Assembly (NCBI GenBank): GCA_036346205.1
Contig: JARFJB010001166.1
Location: 11,827,001 to 11,891,000 of the forward strand
Length of the DNA: 64,000 nt
Reading direction: 5' to 3'
Source: Vesta saturnalis
Taxonomy: Eukaryota; Arthropoda; Insecta; Coleoptera; Lampyridae
Within the stretch, counting starts at the first letter, position 1; every line of letters starts with the position of its first letter. The translations under genes and the position numbers were made by a program. The notes below the pieces were generated by a model. That model was given only the letters and a program-made list of their open reading frames with translations. It was not told the DNA's origin and did no database searches. This document shows, piece after piece, positions 33,041-44,949 of the stretch.

Positions 33041-36000
33041 TCATTTTTCCGATAGTAAAACAAATCTAAATGTTTTGGAAGGCTTTGACTTTGAAATCTA
33101 TAAACATAAAAATGAATATGGCATACCTTTGGTATGTTTAGGTTTAGGTTCGTTCAAATTCAATTAGTATTAAATAATTTTGCTGTTATAACATATTTTA
33201 CAAGTTTAAAATTGCAGTAGGTCTCCACATAATTTTTTTCCGTTGTATTAATGGCATTTATAACGTTTCTTTTCGCGATGTATCGGTATTTAGTTACAAT
33301 CTTGACATGAAAACCGATTTTTATAAAATTTTTTTAAGAATAATCCTATCGTTGTAATTAAGGTTACGGTTTGTTCGCAAATCCACAGCATGAACTTGCT
33401 TTATTTCTTTTCTGTTTTTAATAAATGATTCAGATAATAAACAAGGTTAAAGAGGATTTAAACCATCCATTAACGATTTTGGATCCATTATAGGAAATAA
33501 AAGCGCGAAACTGTTCTTCCTCTTTGGCGTTTTTAATAAAAGTTTCATATACTAATTAGAGTAAAACGGATTTAAATCGCTAAGTAACCATAACCGCCTA
33601 GATTTCATTATAAGATATACGTGTCGTCCACTCTATACGCGTTGCTTTTTTTTAACGGTCTTCGTAAAATATACTGTTACGCTTTATTGTTATGAGAAAA
33701 AGTGGTAGTAAAGAAAGTGAATACACATAAGTAAAAAATTACGCTAAACAAAGTATATACATTAGATGTAGCCTTTAAAAAACCAAGCAAATCAATAAGT
33801 CGGTAATCGGTTTAGTAAATCCTAAATGTTGGCATTTAATGTGATTATTGTTTTGTTATGGATTGATGATCTAACACAAACTAAGTACCCTTGCTGATTT
33901 TTTGTGCAATCATGGGTGTTGTATGTACGAGATGTCACTGTTGTATAATTCAGCCAATTAAATATTTTGCAAGGCTTTGCCATTTACAAACATAAAAATG
34001 AGCACGTCATTCCTTTGATATTTTAGTTTTTAGACCTTGAAGTTGTATGTAATGGAAGGATGAAATTTCATTTTTAATGTCAACTTCAATTCGTACTGGA
34101 TAATTTTTTTATTTATTTTTCGTTGTGTAAAGTGAGTTTAAACTTGTACCGGTGTATTTATGTGTAAACACATGAATGACAGTACGGTAAAAGAGAGCGC
34201 ACATCGGATAAACTGTGACCATCAGGTAGATTGGAAAAATTGCACAGTATAAAAGCAGGTGGTATCAAAGAACGGAGTCGAGAACATATTAAATCAAAGC
34301 GAAGTCTTTTTTTCTTAACAGAAATTATATACTTGTAGGTTTCCTTGCCGGATGAGTTGCAATTTTATATATTAAAACCTCGTTTAAAGGGGAAATACAA
34401 AGGAAGCGTAGTGGTTTGCATGTAATTTTTTCTGTTGTATTGATGGCATTTTAAAATGTTGCTTTTCGCGATGTATCGGTATTTAGCTACATTCTGCACG
34501 CGGAAGTAGAAGGCTGAATTAAAATTTTAATAATTTTTTTTAAATAATAATCCTATCGTTATAATTAAGGTTATGGTTTGATCAAATTTAAAGTTTCATA
34601 TTTAAACCACCAAAAATTAATAATTATTTTGGTTACATTATAGTAAGTAAATGTGTGAAATTGTTCTTTCTGTTTTGTTTTTTTAATAATAGCTTCTAAC
34701 AATAAACCAGTCTAAAGCAGATTTGTAAGATTATTTGCCTGGGGTTAAAATTGATATTTCATTATTGTCTTGTTACGGATCAATGATGTAAAGCAGTGCT
34801 AGTTTTTATGTGAAATCATGAGTGTTGTGCGTACTAGAGGTTACCGTTGCAAGATAAAGCCCACAAAATTAACTGTTTTGGACGGCTTGAAATATTTGGT
34901 ATGTTTAGGTTTTGTAGTTTTTAGACTTTGAAGTTGGTCAATTTTGTAAGTTTAAAACTGTATTGGTGTTATGTGTAAACACGTGTGGCCGCACGGTAAG
35001 AGGGGTATGTAGAAATTGTGAGAAAAAATTCAGTAATATCTCGATCAGGTAGACTGGAAAAATTCAGGAGTTTCAGAGCAGGTAGTATCAATTAATGCAG
35101 TCAAGAAAAAGATAAAAGTTTTTTCTTTACGTAGAAATTCTATACTTATAGGTTTCCTTGCCGAATCAGTTGCAATTATAAAAAATTCCACGTAATTTAT
35201 TTCCATTGTACTAATGGTCCTTCAAAATGTTTCTCTCCGTCGTATATTGGTATTTATTTACAATCTGGACGAGAAGTCAGAAGCCTGAATTAGAATTTTA
35301 ATAATTTCTTTAAATAATAATCCTATAATTGTAATTAATGTTACGGTTTGATCCCAAATCCAAAGTTTCATTTTTAAACCACTAAAGAATTATTATTTTG
35401 CTTACATATAATGAATAAAAGCGTGAAATTGTGTACAGTAAACTAGATTAAATCGGATTTAAATCATTATAGAATAAAACCCCGAAACTTTTCTTTTTGA
35501 CGTTTTTAATAAAAGTTTCAAATATTAATTGATTTCATTATAAAAAATAAACGTCGTACATTCTACATGCCTTGCGCTTTTCAAACGCTCTATCGTTACG
35601 AGATAATGGTAGTGCATACAATTAATTGAATTAATTAAAGGATTACGCTGTACAAAAATTATTAGGTAAATTAGTTGTAGCCATTAAAAAAAACAAACAA
35701 ATCAATAAACTGATAAGATTTGACAAATTCTAAAAAGTGAAGGGCCACTATTATCGGAGATGATTTTCTGGTGCCAACTTAAATATTTTATTATTGATTT
35801 CTTACGGATTGAGATAACACAGTGCAAGTACATTTGCTATATTTCAGTTTTGCTTTAAAATAGTGGATGTTATGTGTACGAGATGCCACTGTTGCATAAT
35901 TCAGCCAACCAAATTAAATGTTTCCGAAGGCTTTGATACTTATAAACAGAACTGGGTATAGAATACCTTTGGTATGATTAGGTTTAGCTTTTAGCCCTTT

Positions 36001-38719
36001 AAGTTGTATGTAGCGGATGAAATTTCATTTTTAATTTTAACTTCGTTCAACTTCATTTTTATTGGATAAGTTTAACTTGTTTTGCTATATTTATGTGTAG
36101 ACACATATGTAACCGCACAGTAAAAGGGGGCGGGGCGCTTCTCGAATAAATTATGAAGTAAAATTCAGGAAGATTGGAAAAATTCTGGAGTATCAAAGCA
36201 GGCGGTATCACATAACGCAGTCACGAACCGATAAAATTAAAACGATTTTTATTTCTTTACGTAGAAATACTATACTTATAGGTTTCCTTGTCGTATCAGT
36301 TGCAATTAAAAAATTTTTTTCGCAAAGGAGGTGCAGTCGTTACCACGTAATTTTTTTCCATAGTACTGTTGGCCTTTTAAAATGTTTCTTTTCGCGATGT
36401 ATCGGTATTTAGTAACAATTTGGACACGAAAGCAGAAGCCTGAATTAAAATTTTAATAATTTCTTTTTAATAATAATCCTAGCGTTGTAATTAAGGTTAC
36501 GGTTTGGTAGCAATTTCAAAGTTTCATTTTTAGACCACTAAAGAATAATAATTATTTTGCTTCCATAGAATGAATGAAAGCGTGAAATTTTTCTTTTTGT
36601 GTTGTCTTTTCAATAAATGCTTCAAATCATAAATAAGATTAAGGCAGATTTTAATCACCCATTGACCATTTTGCTTTCATTACAGAAAATAAAAGCGTGA
36701 AAGTGTTCTTTCTGTTTGACGTTTTTAGTAAAAGTTTCAAATATTAATTACGGCAAAACAGATTTATATCGCTAAGTAACCATAATCGCCTTGGTTTTAT
36801 TATAAGTATGCGTTGTTCACCCCATATACGTTGTGTGTTTCAAAACGGTCTCCTTAAAATATATTCTTACGCTTTATCGTTACCAGAAATAGTGATAGCA
36901 AACAAAATTAATTTGCATAAGTAAAAAATTATGTTATACAACGTAGATAAATTAAAAAAATTTAATAAATTAAAAAACAAGTAAATTAATAAGTCGGTGT
37001 AAGGTTCAGCAAATCCTAAAAACTGAAAATGCTGCTATATTAAAGCCGCCTTGTGAGATGATTGTCCTGGTGCTAAATGGAATATACCATTATTATTTTG
37101 TAACGGATTGATGACACAATACAACCCAAGTACACTTGCTACTTTTTAGTTTTGTTGTGAAAACGTGGGTGATGTATGTACGAGATGTCACTGGTGCATA
37201 ACTCAGTCAACCAAATTAAATGTTTCGGAAGGTTTTGCCATTTATAAACATATGGCATCCCGTTGGTATGTGTAGGCTATTAGTTTTTAGACCTTGAAGT
37301 TGTATGTAACGGAAGGATATAACTTCATTTTCAATTTCAATTTGAGTTCGTAGTGGATAATTTTTTTGTTATAATTTATTTTTCGTTGTGAAAATTCGTA
37401 AGTTTAAAATTGCATTGGTATGCACGGCGTATGTCGAATAAATTGTGATGTCAAATTCAGTAACATCTCGATCAGGTCGATTGGGAAAATTCCGGAGTAT
37501 CAAAGAAGGTGGTACCAAATAGCGCAGTCGAAGACAGATAAAATCAAAAGTTTTTTTTTAACGCAGAAACTATATACATATAGGCTTCATTGCCGGATCG
37601 ATTGCAATTTTAAAAATTAAAATTTCGTTTAAAGGGGAATGCAAAGGAGGCGCAGTTATTTCCACGTAACTTCTTACTCTTCGCGATGTATCGGGTAATT
37701 AGTTACAATCTGGACGCTATAGCAAAGTCTGAATTAACATTTTAATATTTTTAAATAATAATCCTATCGTTGTAATTAAGGTTACGGGTTAATTGCAAGT
37801 TCAAAGTTTCAATTATGAACGACTAAAGAATAATTATTTTGCATACAGTATAGTAAATGAAGGGACGAAATTGTTTTTTTTTGTTTTGTGTTTTTAATAA
37901 AAGCTTCGTGTAATAAACCAGGTTAAAGCGGATTTAAATCATTACTTAATAACCTCCAACGTGAAGTATAATAACAAGAGATCGAAATTATTCTTTCTGT
38001 TTGATGTTTCTAATAAATATCAATATTCATTATGGAAAACAGATTTAAATGATATAGTAAGCATAACCGTCTTGGTTTTATTATAACGGTATACGTTAAA
38101 CTTTTCAAAAAATATACCGATACGCATTATTGTTACGAGATATAGTGATAGTGTAGGTACAAAGTTAAATACTTATAGGTTTCTTTGCCGGATCAGTTGC
38201 AATATTAAAGATTGAAACTTCGTTTAAAGGGGGAATGCAAAGTAGGCGTAGTCGTTTCACGAATTTTTTTTCGTTGTATTGATAGCCTATCAAAGTTTCC
38301 TTTCGCGATGCATCGGTAGTTACAATCTGGACGCGGAAGCAGAAGCCTGAATTAAAAATTTTAATAATTTTTTTTAAATAGTACTCCTATCGTTGTAGTT
38401 AAGGTTACGGTTTGATCGTACATTCAGTTTTATCTTTCAACCACTAACTAATAATAATTATTTTGCTTACATTACAGTAAATGAAAGCATGAAATTGTTC
38501 TTTTCAAATAATAAAGAAGGTTAAAGCGGCTTTAAATAACCCATTAATCATTTCGCTTCCATTATAAAAAATAAAAGCGCGAAATTGTTCCCTCTGCGTG
38601 GTGTTTTTAATAAAAATTTCAAATATTAATTAGGGTAAAATAGAATTAAATTGATAAGTAATATAACCGCCTTGGTTTCATAATACGCGTTGTTTACCCT
38701 ATATGCGTTGCGCTTTTAA

Positions 38720-38721
<2 letters not shown>
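33041..38721. repeat. tandem array (macrosatellite), ~0.9-1.3-kb units, five to six copies
   Basis: Ordered landmarks recur. TTCGCGATGTATCGGTATTT-like is at 33271, 34463, 35231, 36391, 37681 and 38301. CCTATCGTTGTAATTAAGG-like is at 33344, 34552, 35321, 36474, 37762 and 38386. ATAGGTTTCCTTGCCGGATC-like is at about 34335, 35155, 36275, 37575 and 38175. CACTGTTGCATAATTCAGCC-like is at about 33935, 34845, 35890 and 37185. Spacing varies by indels, and the last unit has a shortened internal repeat of about 620 bp. No coding capacity. The array is cut at 38722 and resumes at 43362. Confidence 0.85.

Positions 38722-38758
<37 letters not shown>
38722..38758. repeat. (TA)n tract
   Basis: An uninterrupted AT dinucleotide run between the satellite array and the element at 38759. 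Confidence 0.97.
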
Positions 38759-38761
<3 letters not shown>

Positions 38762-39183
38762 GGTGTCCCAATAGTATGTATTCGGTCAATAGCTCCTTAG
38801 CCATTAAACTTAGAAGATAAGTTTAAATACGAAAGTTGTCTATTTTTATAAGCTGCATAATCTAAAAATAGTTTGGTTTCTACAGGGTGTAATATAAAAG
38901 CGGTACAATATAGAACTTTTGACTTTTAAATAGAACACCCTATATATTATTTTATTTTTCCATTCTCCTTATAATTTTATATCTTTTTTATAAGAATTAC
39001 TTACAAGCTAAATCTTACAGTGTTTGAGATATTTGCAAAGTTAAATAAAAACTGACATTTTTATGTAGTAATTGAAGTAGGTGTATCCCAGTTATTTTTA
39101 AAGATAAAAAAATAATGTTTGGTACAGAATTTATTCCTACATGAGCTTACTTTAATCTATTGTTAAAATTGGATTTCAATATA

Positions 39184-40135
39184 CAGAGTGATCACAAAAA
39201 TTAATTCAATAACATAAATTCGAAAATGCTATATCTTCATTTTTTTAATGGCACACCATATATTTTTTTAATGCCTTGTCTTCGTCTATTAGTCGGCTTT
39301 CATTTCTGTTAAATATGTTCTATACCTATCTCTAATAGTTTCGGAGATATTTAAGTTTGTTCAATTTTTTTCGTTGATAACTTTAGTCGGTCAAAGCAAG
39401 CTATGAATACATAAGAAACTAAAAAACATATTAACTGAAATACAAACACTTAAAATTATAATAAATGTTCAATGTGACCACCATTTTGTTGCTGGCAAAC
39501 ATGAAGTCTTTGAATAAACGACAAATTTACTTTTCGTAACGTGGAAATATTTATATTTTGAATGACGTCTCTAATTCTTGCCTTCATATCATCTACAGTC
39601 GTTGGAGGAGTTTGATAGACTTTTTCTTTAATCCAACCCCAAAGAAAAAGTCCAGCTTTGTCAAGTCAGGCGATCTTGCAGGCCAGGAGATCGGCCCTCC
39701 ATCTTCCAATCCATTTGTTTTGAAACTCGATATTTAAATAATTTCTAACGTTTATGCTAAAATGCGGAGGAGCGCCATCTAATTGCAGCCTCATTTTTCT
39801 AAGGGTTTGTAAGGGTAAATCTTCATAAAAGTGCCAAATTCGTTGCGCAAGAATTTTAAAAATGAATCTCCATTGACCGTGTTTTCAAAAAAATATGGTC
39901 CTATAATTCTTTCCCGAATAATTCCGGCCCAAACATTAAGTGACTAGCGGTGTTGATGATCAACAGGAATTATAAATCTGGGATTCTCAGTACTGTAATA
40001 ATGGAAATTATGTCTATTAACGTATCCATTTTTGTGGAAAGTAGCTTCATCAGTAAATAAGATCGTGCTAAAATAGTTGGGTTTTTATAGCATTTTCAAA
40101 TTTATGTTATTGAATTAATTTTTGTGATCACTCTG
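39184..40135. mobile_element. internally deleted mariner nested in the foldback element
   Basis: The termini CAGAGTGATCACAAAAATTA (left) and the same sequence inverted on the right are flanked by TA (39182-39183, 40136-40137). The terminal match is only about 50 bp. On the right it runs straight into the middle of the transposase, so the 5' half of the gene and most of one arm are deleted. Confidence 0.8.
39455..40090 (-). pseudogene. DD41D-like transposase, catalytic part only
   Basis: The minus-strand pieces read YFSTILFTDEATFHKNGYVN (first Asp), HNFHYYSTENPRF, SLNVWAGIIRERIIGPYFFE, and LQLDGAPPHFSINVRNYL (second Asp). After WIGRW there is a one-base shift, past which ARSPDLTKLDFFLWGWIKEK (third Asp) is read in another frame. 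The tail ends GGHIEHLL plus stop. All three Asp codons survive, but the whole N-terminal DNA-binding region is deleted and there is a stop after HQHR. Confidence 0.82.
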
Positions 40136-40510
40136 TATGTTGAAATCCAATTTTGGCAATAGATTAAAGTAAGCTCATGTATGAATAAATTCTATACCAA
40201 AGATTATTTTTTTATATTTAAAAATAACTGAGATACGCCTACTTGAATTACTACATAAAAATGGCAGTTTTTAGTTAACTTTGCAAATATCTCAAAAACT
40301 GTAAGATTTAGCTTGGAAGTAATTCTTATAAAAAAAGATGTAAAATTATAAGGAGAATAGAAAAATAAAATAATATATAGGGTGTTCTATTTAAAAATCA
40401 AAAGTTTTATATTGTACCGCTTATAAAAATAGACAACTTTCGTATTTAAACTTATCTTCTAAGTTTAATGGCTAAGGAGCTATCGACCGAATACGCACTA
40501 TTGGAACACC

Positions 40511-40513
<3 letters not shown>

Positions 40514-40569
<56 letters not shown>
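40514..40569. repeat. (TA)n tract between two elements
   Basis: An AT dinucleotide run with one TT interruption near 40560. It separates the elements ending at 40513 and starting at 40570. Confidence 0.97.
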
Positions 40570-42722
40570 GTATCCACAAACTCTTTTCACGAAAGAAAAC
40601 TGCAGATTCTAGAGATGATTTTATGTCGATTTAATGTAAATTACCTTAATACAAAAATACTTCCTAAGAGAGCTGTAGCTCTTGGAAGATGGCGCCCTAA
40701 CATCGGTTTAATTCAAATATCTTCGAAACGGTTTCCCTTTAAATAAGCGGCTCGTTTGGGAAGGGCATTGGACATTGTTATTCATAGGTTTTTTGTTTTT
40801 CAAAAAATTGCAATTTTAACATAAAATTTAAAAAATTTCGATTTTTTCATAAAAGAATGATATTCTTGTTTCTTGTCACCGTTTTCGAAATAAATCGATT
40901 TGAACTTTTCATTATTAATCATATTTTTATAAAATTAACTAACGAATTCATTTAAAATTATGAAAGATGGCTATGAAAAATAAACAAAATAACAATTGCG
41001 TGAACGTCAAAATAACTAGTATTACAGATACTAGTTGAGGTTAAAGAGTCAAATAAGTTTTAAGTAAAAGATTTTTTATTGTATCGTTACATTACCGTAA
41101 ATACAAAAATTTGAATATTGTTAGAATGGTTTCGTTTAGTAACGAAGAGTATGCCAATATGCATTTAGTGTACGGCGAAATCCAATGCAACGCTTCGGCA
41201 GCAGCACGTAGATATGCAGATAAATTTCCAGGTAGAAGACATCCTGCTCCTAAATCATTTACGCTTCTTCATCAAAGAATTAGGGAAACAGGATTGGTAA
41301 TTCCTAAAAATAATGAAACGGGAAGACATGCTGATGTAATGGGAGAATATCAGGATGATATTTTAATGGAAATTGAGTACATTCCCGACATAAGCGTAAG
41401 AAGGTTGGCTGCAAAGTATCCCAATGTGTCAAAACCTTCTGTGTGGATCATTGTACATAAGGAAGGCTTGTATCCTTTTCATTTCAAAAAAGACCATGCC
41501 TTGCAAGCAGGTGATTTTTGTGCTCGTGTTGATTTTTTCTAATTGGATGCAAAATAAAGAGAATCAAGACCAAGATTTTTTTCTAATATTTTGTTTTGTG
41601 ATGAAACTGCTATTACAAAAGATTGAATTTTTAATATGCACAATGCAAACTATTACTCCTATGTTGATGAAAACCCTCATGTGATAAGGGAAAGTAAACA
41701 TCAGGAAAGGTTTATCATTAATGTATGGATAGGTGTTCTTGGTGATAATTTGCGTGGACCTGTAGAATTACCTAATCGTTTGAACAGTGAAGAATATCTC
41801 AACTTTCTACAAAATACTCCTGATTTAAATCCTTGCGATTTTTGTGTTTGGGGATATCTAAAATCAATGATTTATTCCCAACCAATAGAAACACGCGATC
41901 AGCTTTAGAGAATAATTTAAGATGCCTGCGACGAATTTAGGAACAATAGAGGAATTTTTGCAAAAATTCGGCAATCTTTACATAAACGAATAAATTTGTG
42001 CATAGAAACGGATGGTCGTCATGTGGAGCATCTTTTGTAGATTCAGTTTTGTGTTTCTTGCTTTCAGTTGTCATTTTGATTTTTTTTTATTATTAACTGT
42101 CAGCAACATTTTTTTTTTGTATCACAAACGATTATTTTTTATCCGAGTTTATTTCTTACTTTCTAAAGCAAAATTAATTCATGGCATGAGAGCAGTTCGA
42201 TGTTTACGCAATTGTTATTTTGTTTATTTTCCATAGCCATCTTTCATAATTGTAAATGAATTCGTTAGTTGATTTTCTAAAAGTATGATTAACACATCAA
42301 AAGTTCAAATCGATTTGTTTCGAAAACAGTGCGTCGTAGCGACTTCAGATAATATCATTATTTTATGAAAAAATCGAAATTTTTTAATTTTTATGTTAAA
42401 ATTGCGAAATTTTGAAAAACAAAGAAATTTATGAATAACAATGTCCAATGTCCCGCCCAAACGAGCCGCTTATGAGTACAACTAAAAAATCATATTCACG
42501 CCATACGATTGGGCATAGTCCACTAAATAAATGTACAGAACGCTATGATTTAAAGGGAAACCATTTTGAAGATATCTTAATTAAACCGATGTTAGGGCGC
42601 CATCTTCCAAGAGCTCCAGCTCTCTTAGAAAGTATTTTTGTATTAAGGTAATTTACATTAAATTGACATAAAATCGGCTCTAGAATCTGCAGTTTTCTTT
42701 TGTGAAAAGAGTTTGTGGACAC
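40570..42722. mobile_element. long-arm mariner element, TIR GTRTCCACAAACTC
   Basis: The left end is GTATCCACAAACTCTTTTC. The right end read inward is GTGTCCACAAACTCTTTTC. The arms, about 430-480 bp, match as inverted repeats (GGAAGATGGCGCCCTAACATC block near 40685 and 42590), with an extra ~80 bp in the right arm around 42470-42550. The left flank is TA; the right flank is TC, so the right TA has mutated or been lost. Confidence 0.85.
41126..42040 (+). pseudogene. Tc1/mariner transposase missing the second-Asp segment
   Basis: The start MVSFSNEEYANMHLVYGEIQ begins the first HTH, followed by RRYADKFPGRRHPAPKSFTL and a second HTH around ISVRRLAAKYPNVSKPSVW. A frame change near 41520 precedes CDETAITKDGIFNMHNANYY (first Asp). 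Then come ERFIINVWIGVLGDNLRGPV and EEYLNFLQN, which is joined directly to TPDLNPCDFCVWGYLKSMIY (third Asp). The intervening ~60 residues with the second Asp are deleted. The tail ends DGRHVEHLL plus stop. The N-terminal domain is one of the cleanest in the window (134 open codons). Confidence 0.88.
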
Positions 42723-43308
42723 TCTCTTTCAGTTATTAAATTAAAAATATCTCAGAAATTAACTCCCTATAGGGAGTGCTTAATAAAAATGAAAGAACAT
42801 GAAGTGTATTTTCACTTGTTAAAATAAAATACAGGGTGATTCATTTGAAAAAATTGACAAAATGTGTTCGAGTTTTGGCTGGTTCTATATTCAATTGGTG
42901 CAATAATCAAGAAATAGCACTTTCTCGTAACACTGTACCAATGTCAAAAAGTTATGCCTGGAAAAAATTATTGTTAAGTTGTTCTGTCTAGGATATACAG
43001 GACGTTGAAATGAGAATGATTTTCGTGTACAATTGACCATAACTCTTGAAATACCCTGTATAACGTAATGAAACCCTATATTGGAAGTATCGGGGAGATG
43101 AGCTTAATCTAAATTTGAAATAATATATAGGGTGTCCTATTTAAAAAAAAAGTGTGTTTGGTTCACCCTGGTAATATGTAACACCCTGTAAATACGAAAA
43201 TAATTTTATAATGTGAAGTTTGAAGTTGCCTATAATTTTTGCAAATAACTTTTTTTGATATCTCCTTTAATAACAATATATCGTACTTCGACGCACTAAT
43301 GCCGCACC

Positions 43309-43311
<3 letters not shown>
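42723..43311. repeat. mosaic of MITE-like termini between element and (TA)n
   Basis: Several CAGGGTG/CACCCTG-type ends occur in both directions (near 42833, 43065, 43128, 43190 and 43303). This indicates stacked fragments of small non-autonomous elements. It also contains an ACTCCCTATAGGGAGT palindrome near 42762. No coding sequence. Confidence 0.6.

Positions 43312-43361
<50 letters not shown>
43312..43361. repeat. (TA)n tract at resumption of the satellite
   Basis: An AT dinucleotide run. Immediately after it the macrosatellite sequence continues. Confidence 0.97.
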
Positions 43362-43362
<1 letters not shown>

Positions 43363-43620
43363 CCAGTAAAACGAAAGCAAATCAATAAGCCGGTATGAGG
43401 TTTGGCAAATCCTAAAATGGGAAATGCTGCTATTATAAGAGCCGACTTGTGAAATGATTTTCCTGGTGCCAAATTTTATATTTCATTACAGTTGTGTTAC
43501 GGTTTAATGTTATAAGAAAGTGCAAGTACATTTGCCACTTGTTAGTTTTGTAAAATCGTGGGTGTTGTGTAAGTGTACGTGTTTCGGTAAAGTACGTGTT
43601 ATTTGTTTTGGAATTATCGT
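43362..43620. repeat. macrosatellite unit, continuation after the invaded (TA)n
   Basis: CAAATCAATAAGCCGGTATG, then GGCAAATCCTAAAATGGGAA and GATTTTCCTGGTGCCAAATT, match the corresponding part of the units at about 35690-35770 and 36980-37070. The satellite was therefore continuous across 38722-43361 before (TA)n expansion and insertions. Confidence 0.8.
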
Positions 43621-44570
43621 TGATGTTACCCGAGTGTGGTGGTATAAAGGGATGACGTCGCTAACAGCCATTAGAAGCGACATTAACTGTTCGTTCCTTG
43701 TTCTGTTATAATGTAAACAGTTATTTACCGATCATATTTATCAAAGTAATTGAAGTCATAATTTAATTTTGATTTTATTAACGATTCAATTGTATGTAAT
43801 TTCACTGTTTGTTTTTGGCTTATTTTATACGTAAACTCGGAGCAGTGTCATGCACTATGTAAGGTAGTTAAAATTTGGCATTTGTTTCCATTAACGTACT
43901 TACAGGGTAGCGTCAAAGCATTATCATCAATTTTTTTAACACCCGGTATATGATTTTTGCGCCCCAAGCAATAAGCAAAAAGTGTTCTTAGTATTTTTCT
44001 ATTTAACGTAGCGTTTTCGAGTACAATACGAAAATCTTAAACTATGCTATTACCCCTCTGGCACCAGCACCGTATATTTTTTTAATTATTGTTCCAAATT
44101 AATTATTTAGTTTTAACTGACAAATCTGCTCTAAACAATTGACTCAACGCGTAAACATGACAACAGTATTAAACATAATTCCTAATTAGGTATATAACGA
44201 CACAATACTTAAACAAAGGATTTGCAATACCCTAACAAAATACACTGAAATAAATGTTGAAAATAGCCAACTTCTGAGTTTATGTTTAAGTTTAAAATTT
44301 CAATTTGCAAAGAACCATTAAAACAAAATTCTTTTGAATAAACCTAAATAGTGATTTCGTTAAAAATACATTGAACAGTAAAATATACCGTATTGAGGAG
44401 TTTATAAGAATCATAATTATATCGCAATTTAAATTACAACATAACAACCTAGTGATATTAAAATTGAATTCAATTGAACTTGCTAAAAATAATAATCAGG
44501 TTTATTTTTCTTTTTGTTTGACAGATTAAACAATTATTGGTGACAGTAGATTATATTAGTTAAGTAGATC
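43621..44570. other. no gene seen
   Basis: AT-rich flank after the satellite. It contains one partial TACAGGGT-type motif near 43902 but no coding or repeat structure that I can name. Confidence 0.4.
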
Positions 44571-44787
44571 GGCTTATTTGCACAGTTTTTGCTTTTGTAG
44601 CGCGATGTTTCGGAAACGGACTCTGCTTTCGTCATCAGGCTTAGTACTGAGAAGGGCTGTTTTCGCACTTGAGCTGAATTTCATTTACCATGATTTTTCC
44701 CAAGCGCTTGACTACTCTCAGATTTGAACTCGATACCCTTCACTTACAAGTCTAACACCTTAACTGATAAGCCAATATATGGATCCA
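44571..44787 (-). repeat. tRNA-derived SINE remnant
   Basis: Read on the minus strand, 44787-44715 has the layout of a tRNA head: TTGGCTTATCAGTTAAGG (A-box region), AGACTTGTAAGT in the anticodon-loop position (TGT, threonine-like), and GAGTTCAAATC (B box). The body that follows ends near 44571. It contains CCTGATGACGAAAGCAGAGT and then CCGAAACATCGCGCTAC. The acceptor stem does not pair, so this is a polymerase III-type retroposon and not a working tRNA gene. Confidence 0.65.
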
Positions 44788-44872
44788 AATAATGTGCAAA
44801 GAGCTTAGGCGTCATAAACCTGCACAATAGGTTACGGCACACATGCGCAATAAACGACTGCGCATCCACGAG

Positions 44873-44876
<4 letters not shown>

Positions 44877-44946
<70 letters not shown>
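44877..44946. repeat. (TA)n tract, start of the 11.7-kb chain
   Basis: A 70-bp AT dinucleotide run directly adjoining the CAGGGTCCGCC terminus at 44947. Confidence 0.97.

Positions 44947-44949
<3 letters not shown>

Larger units (their letters stand above)
38759..40513. mobile_element. foldback element in (TA)n with a second mariner nested near its dyad
   Basis: The ends are CAGGGTGTCCCAATAGTATG on the left and, read inward from the right, CAGGGTGTTCCAATAGTGCG. Outer arms 38759-39183 and 40136-40513 are inverted copies. At the inner junctions the left arm ends GGATTTCAA-TA and the right begins TA-TGTTGAAATCC, implying a former centre around CATATG. Both sides of the element are (TA)n. Confidence 0.85.

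Noticed and set aside
33041..38721. Tandem units as a row of LTRs.
   Set aside because: I see no TG...CA ends, primer-binding site, or internal retroelement coding sequence between units; unit-to-unit continuity fits a tandem array.
44571..44640. Hammerhead ribozyme in the SINE body (CTGATGA ... GAAAC core).
   Set aside because: Helix II is imperfect (GAAA/TTTC only), and I find no downstream or upstream segment that would close helix III with a cleavage-site GTH. It is kept only as a motif note.
44715..44787. Functional tRNA gene.
   Set aside because: The acceptor and several stem positions do not pair, and no terminator T-run sits at the right place. It is the head of a retroposon.
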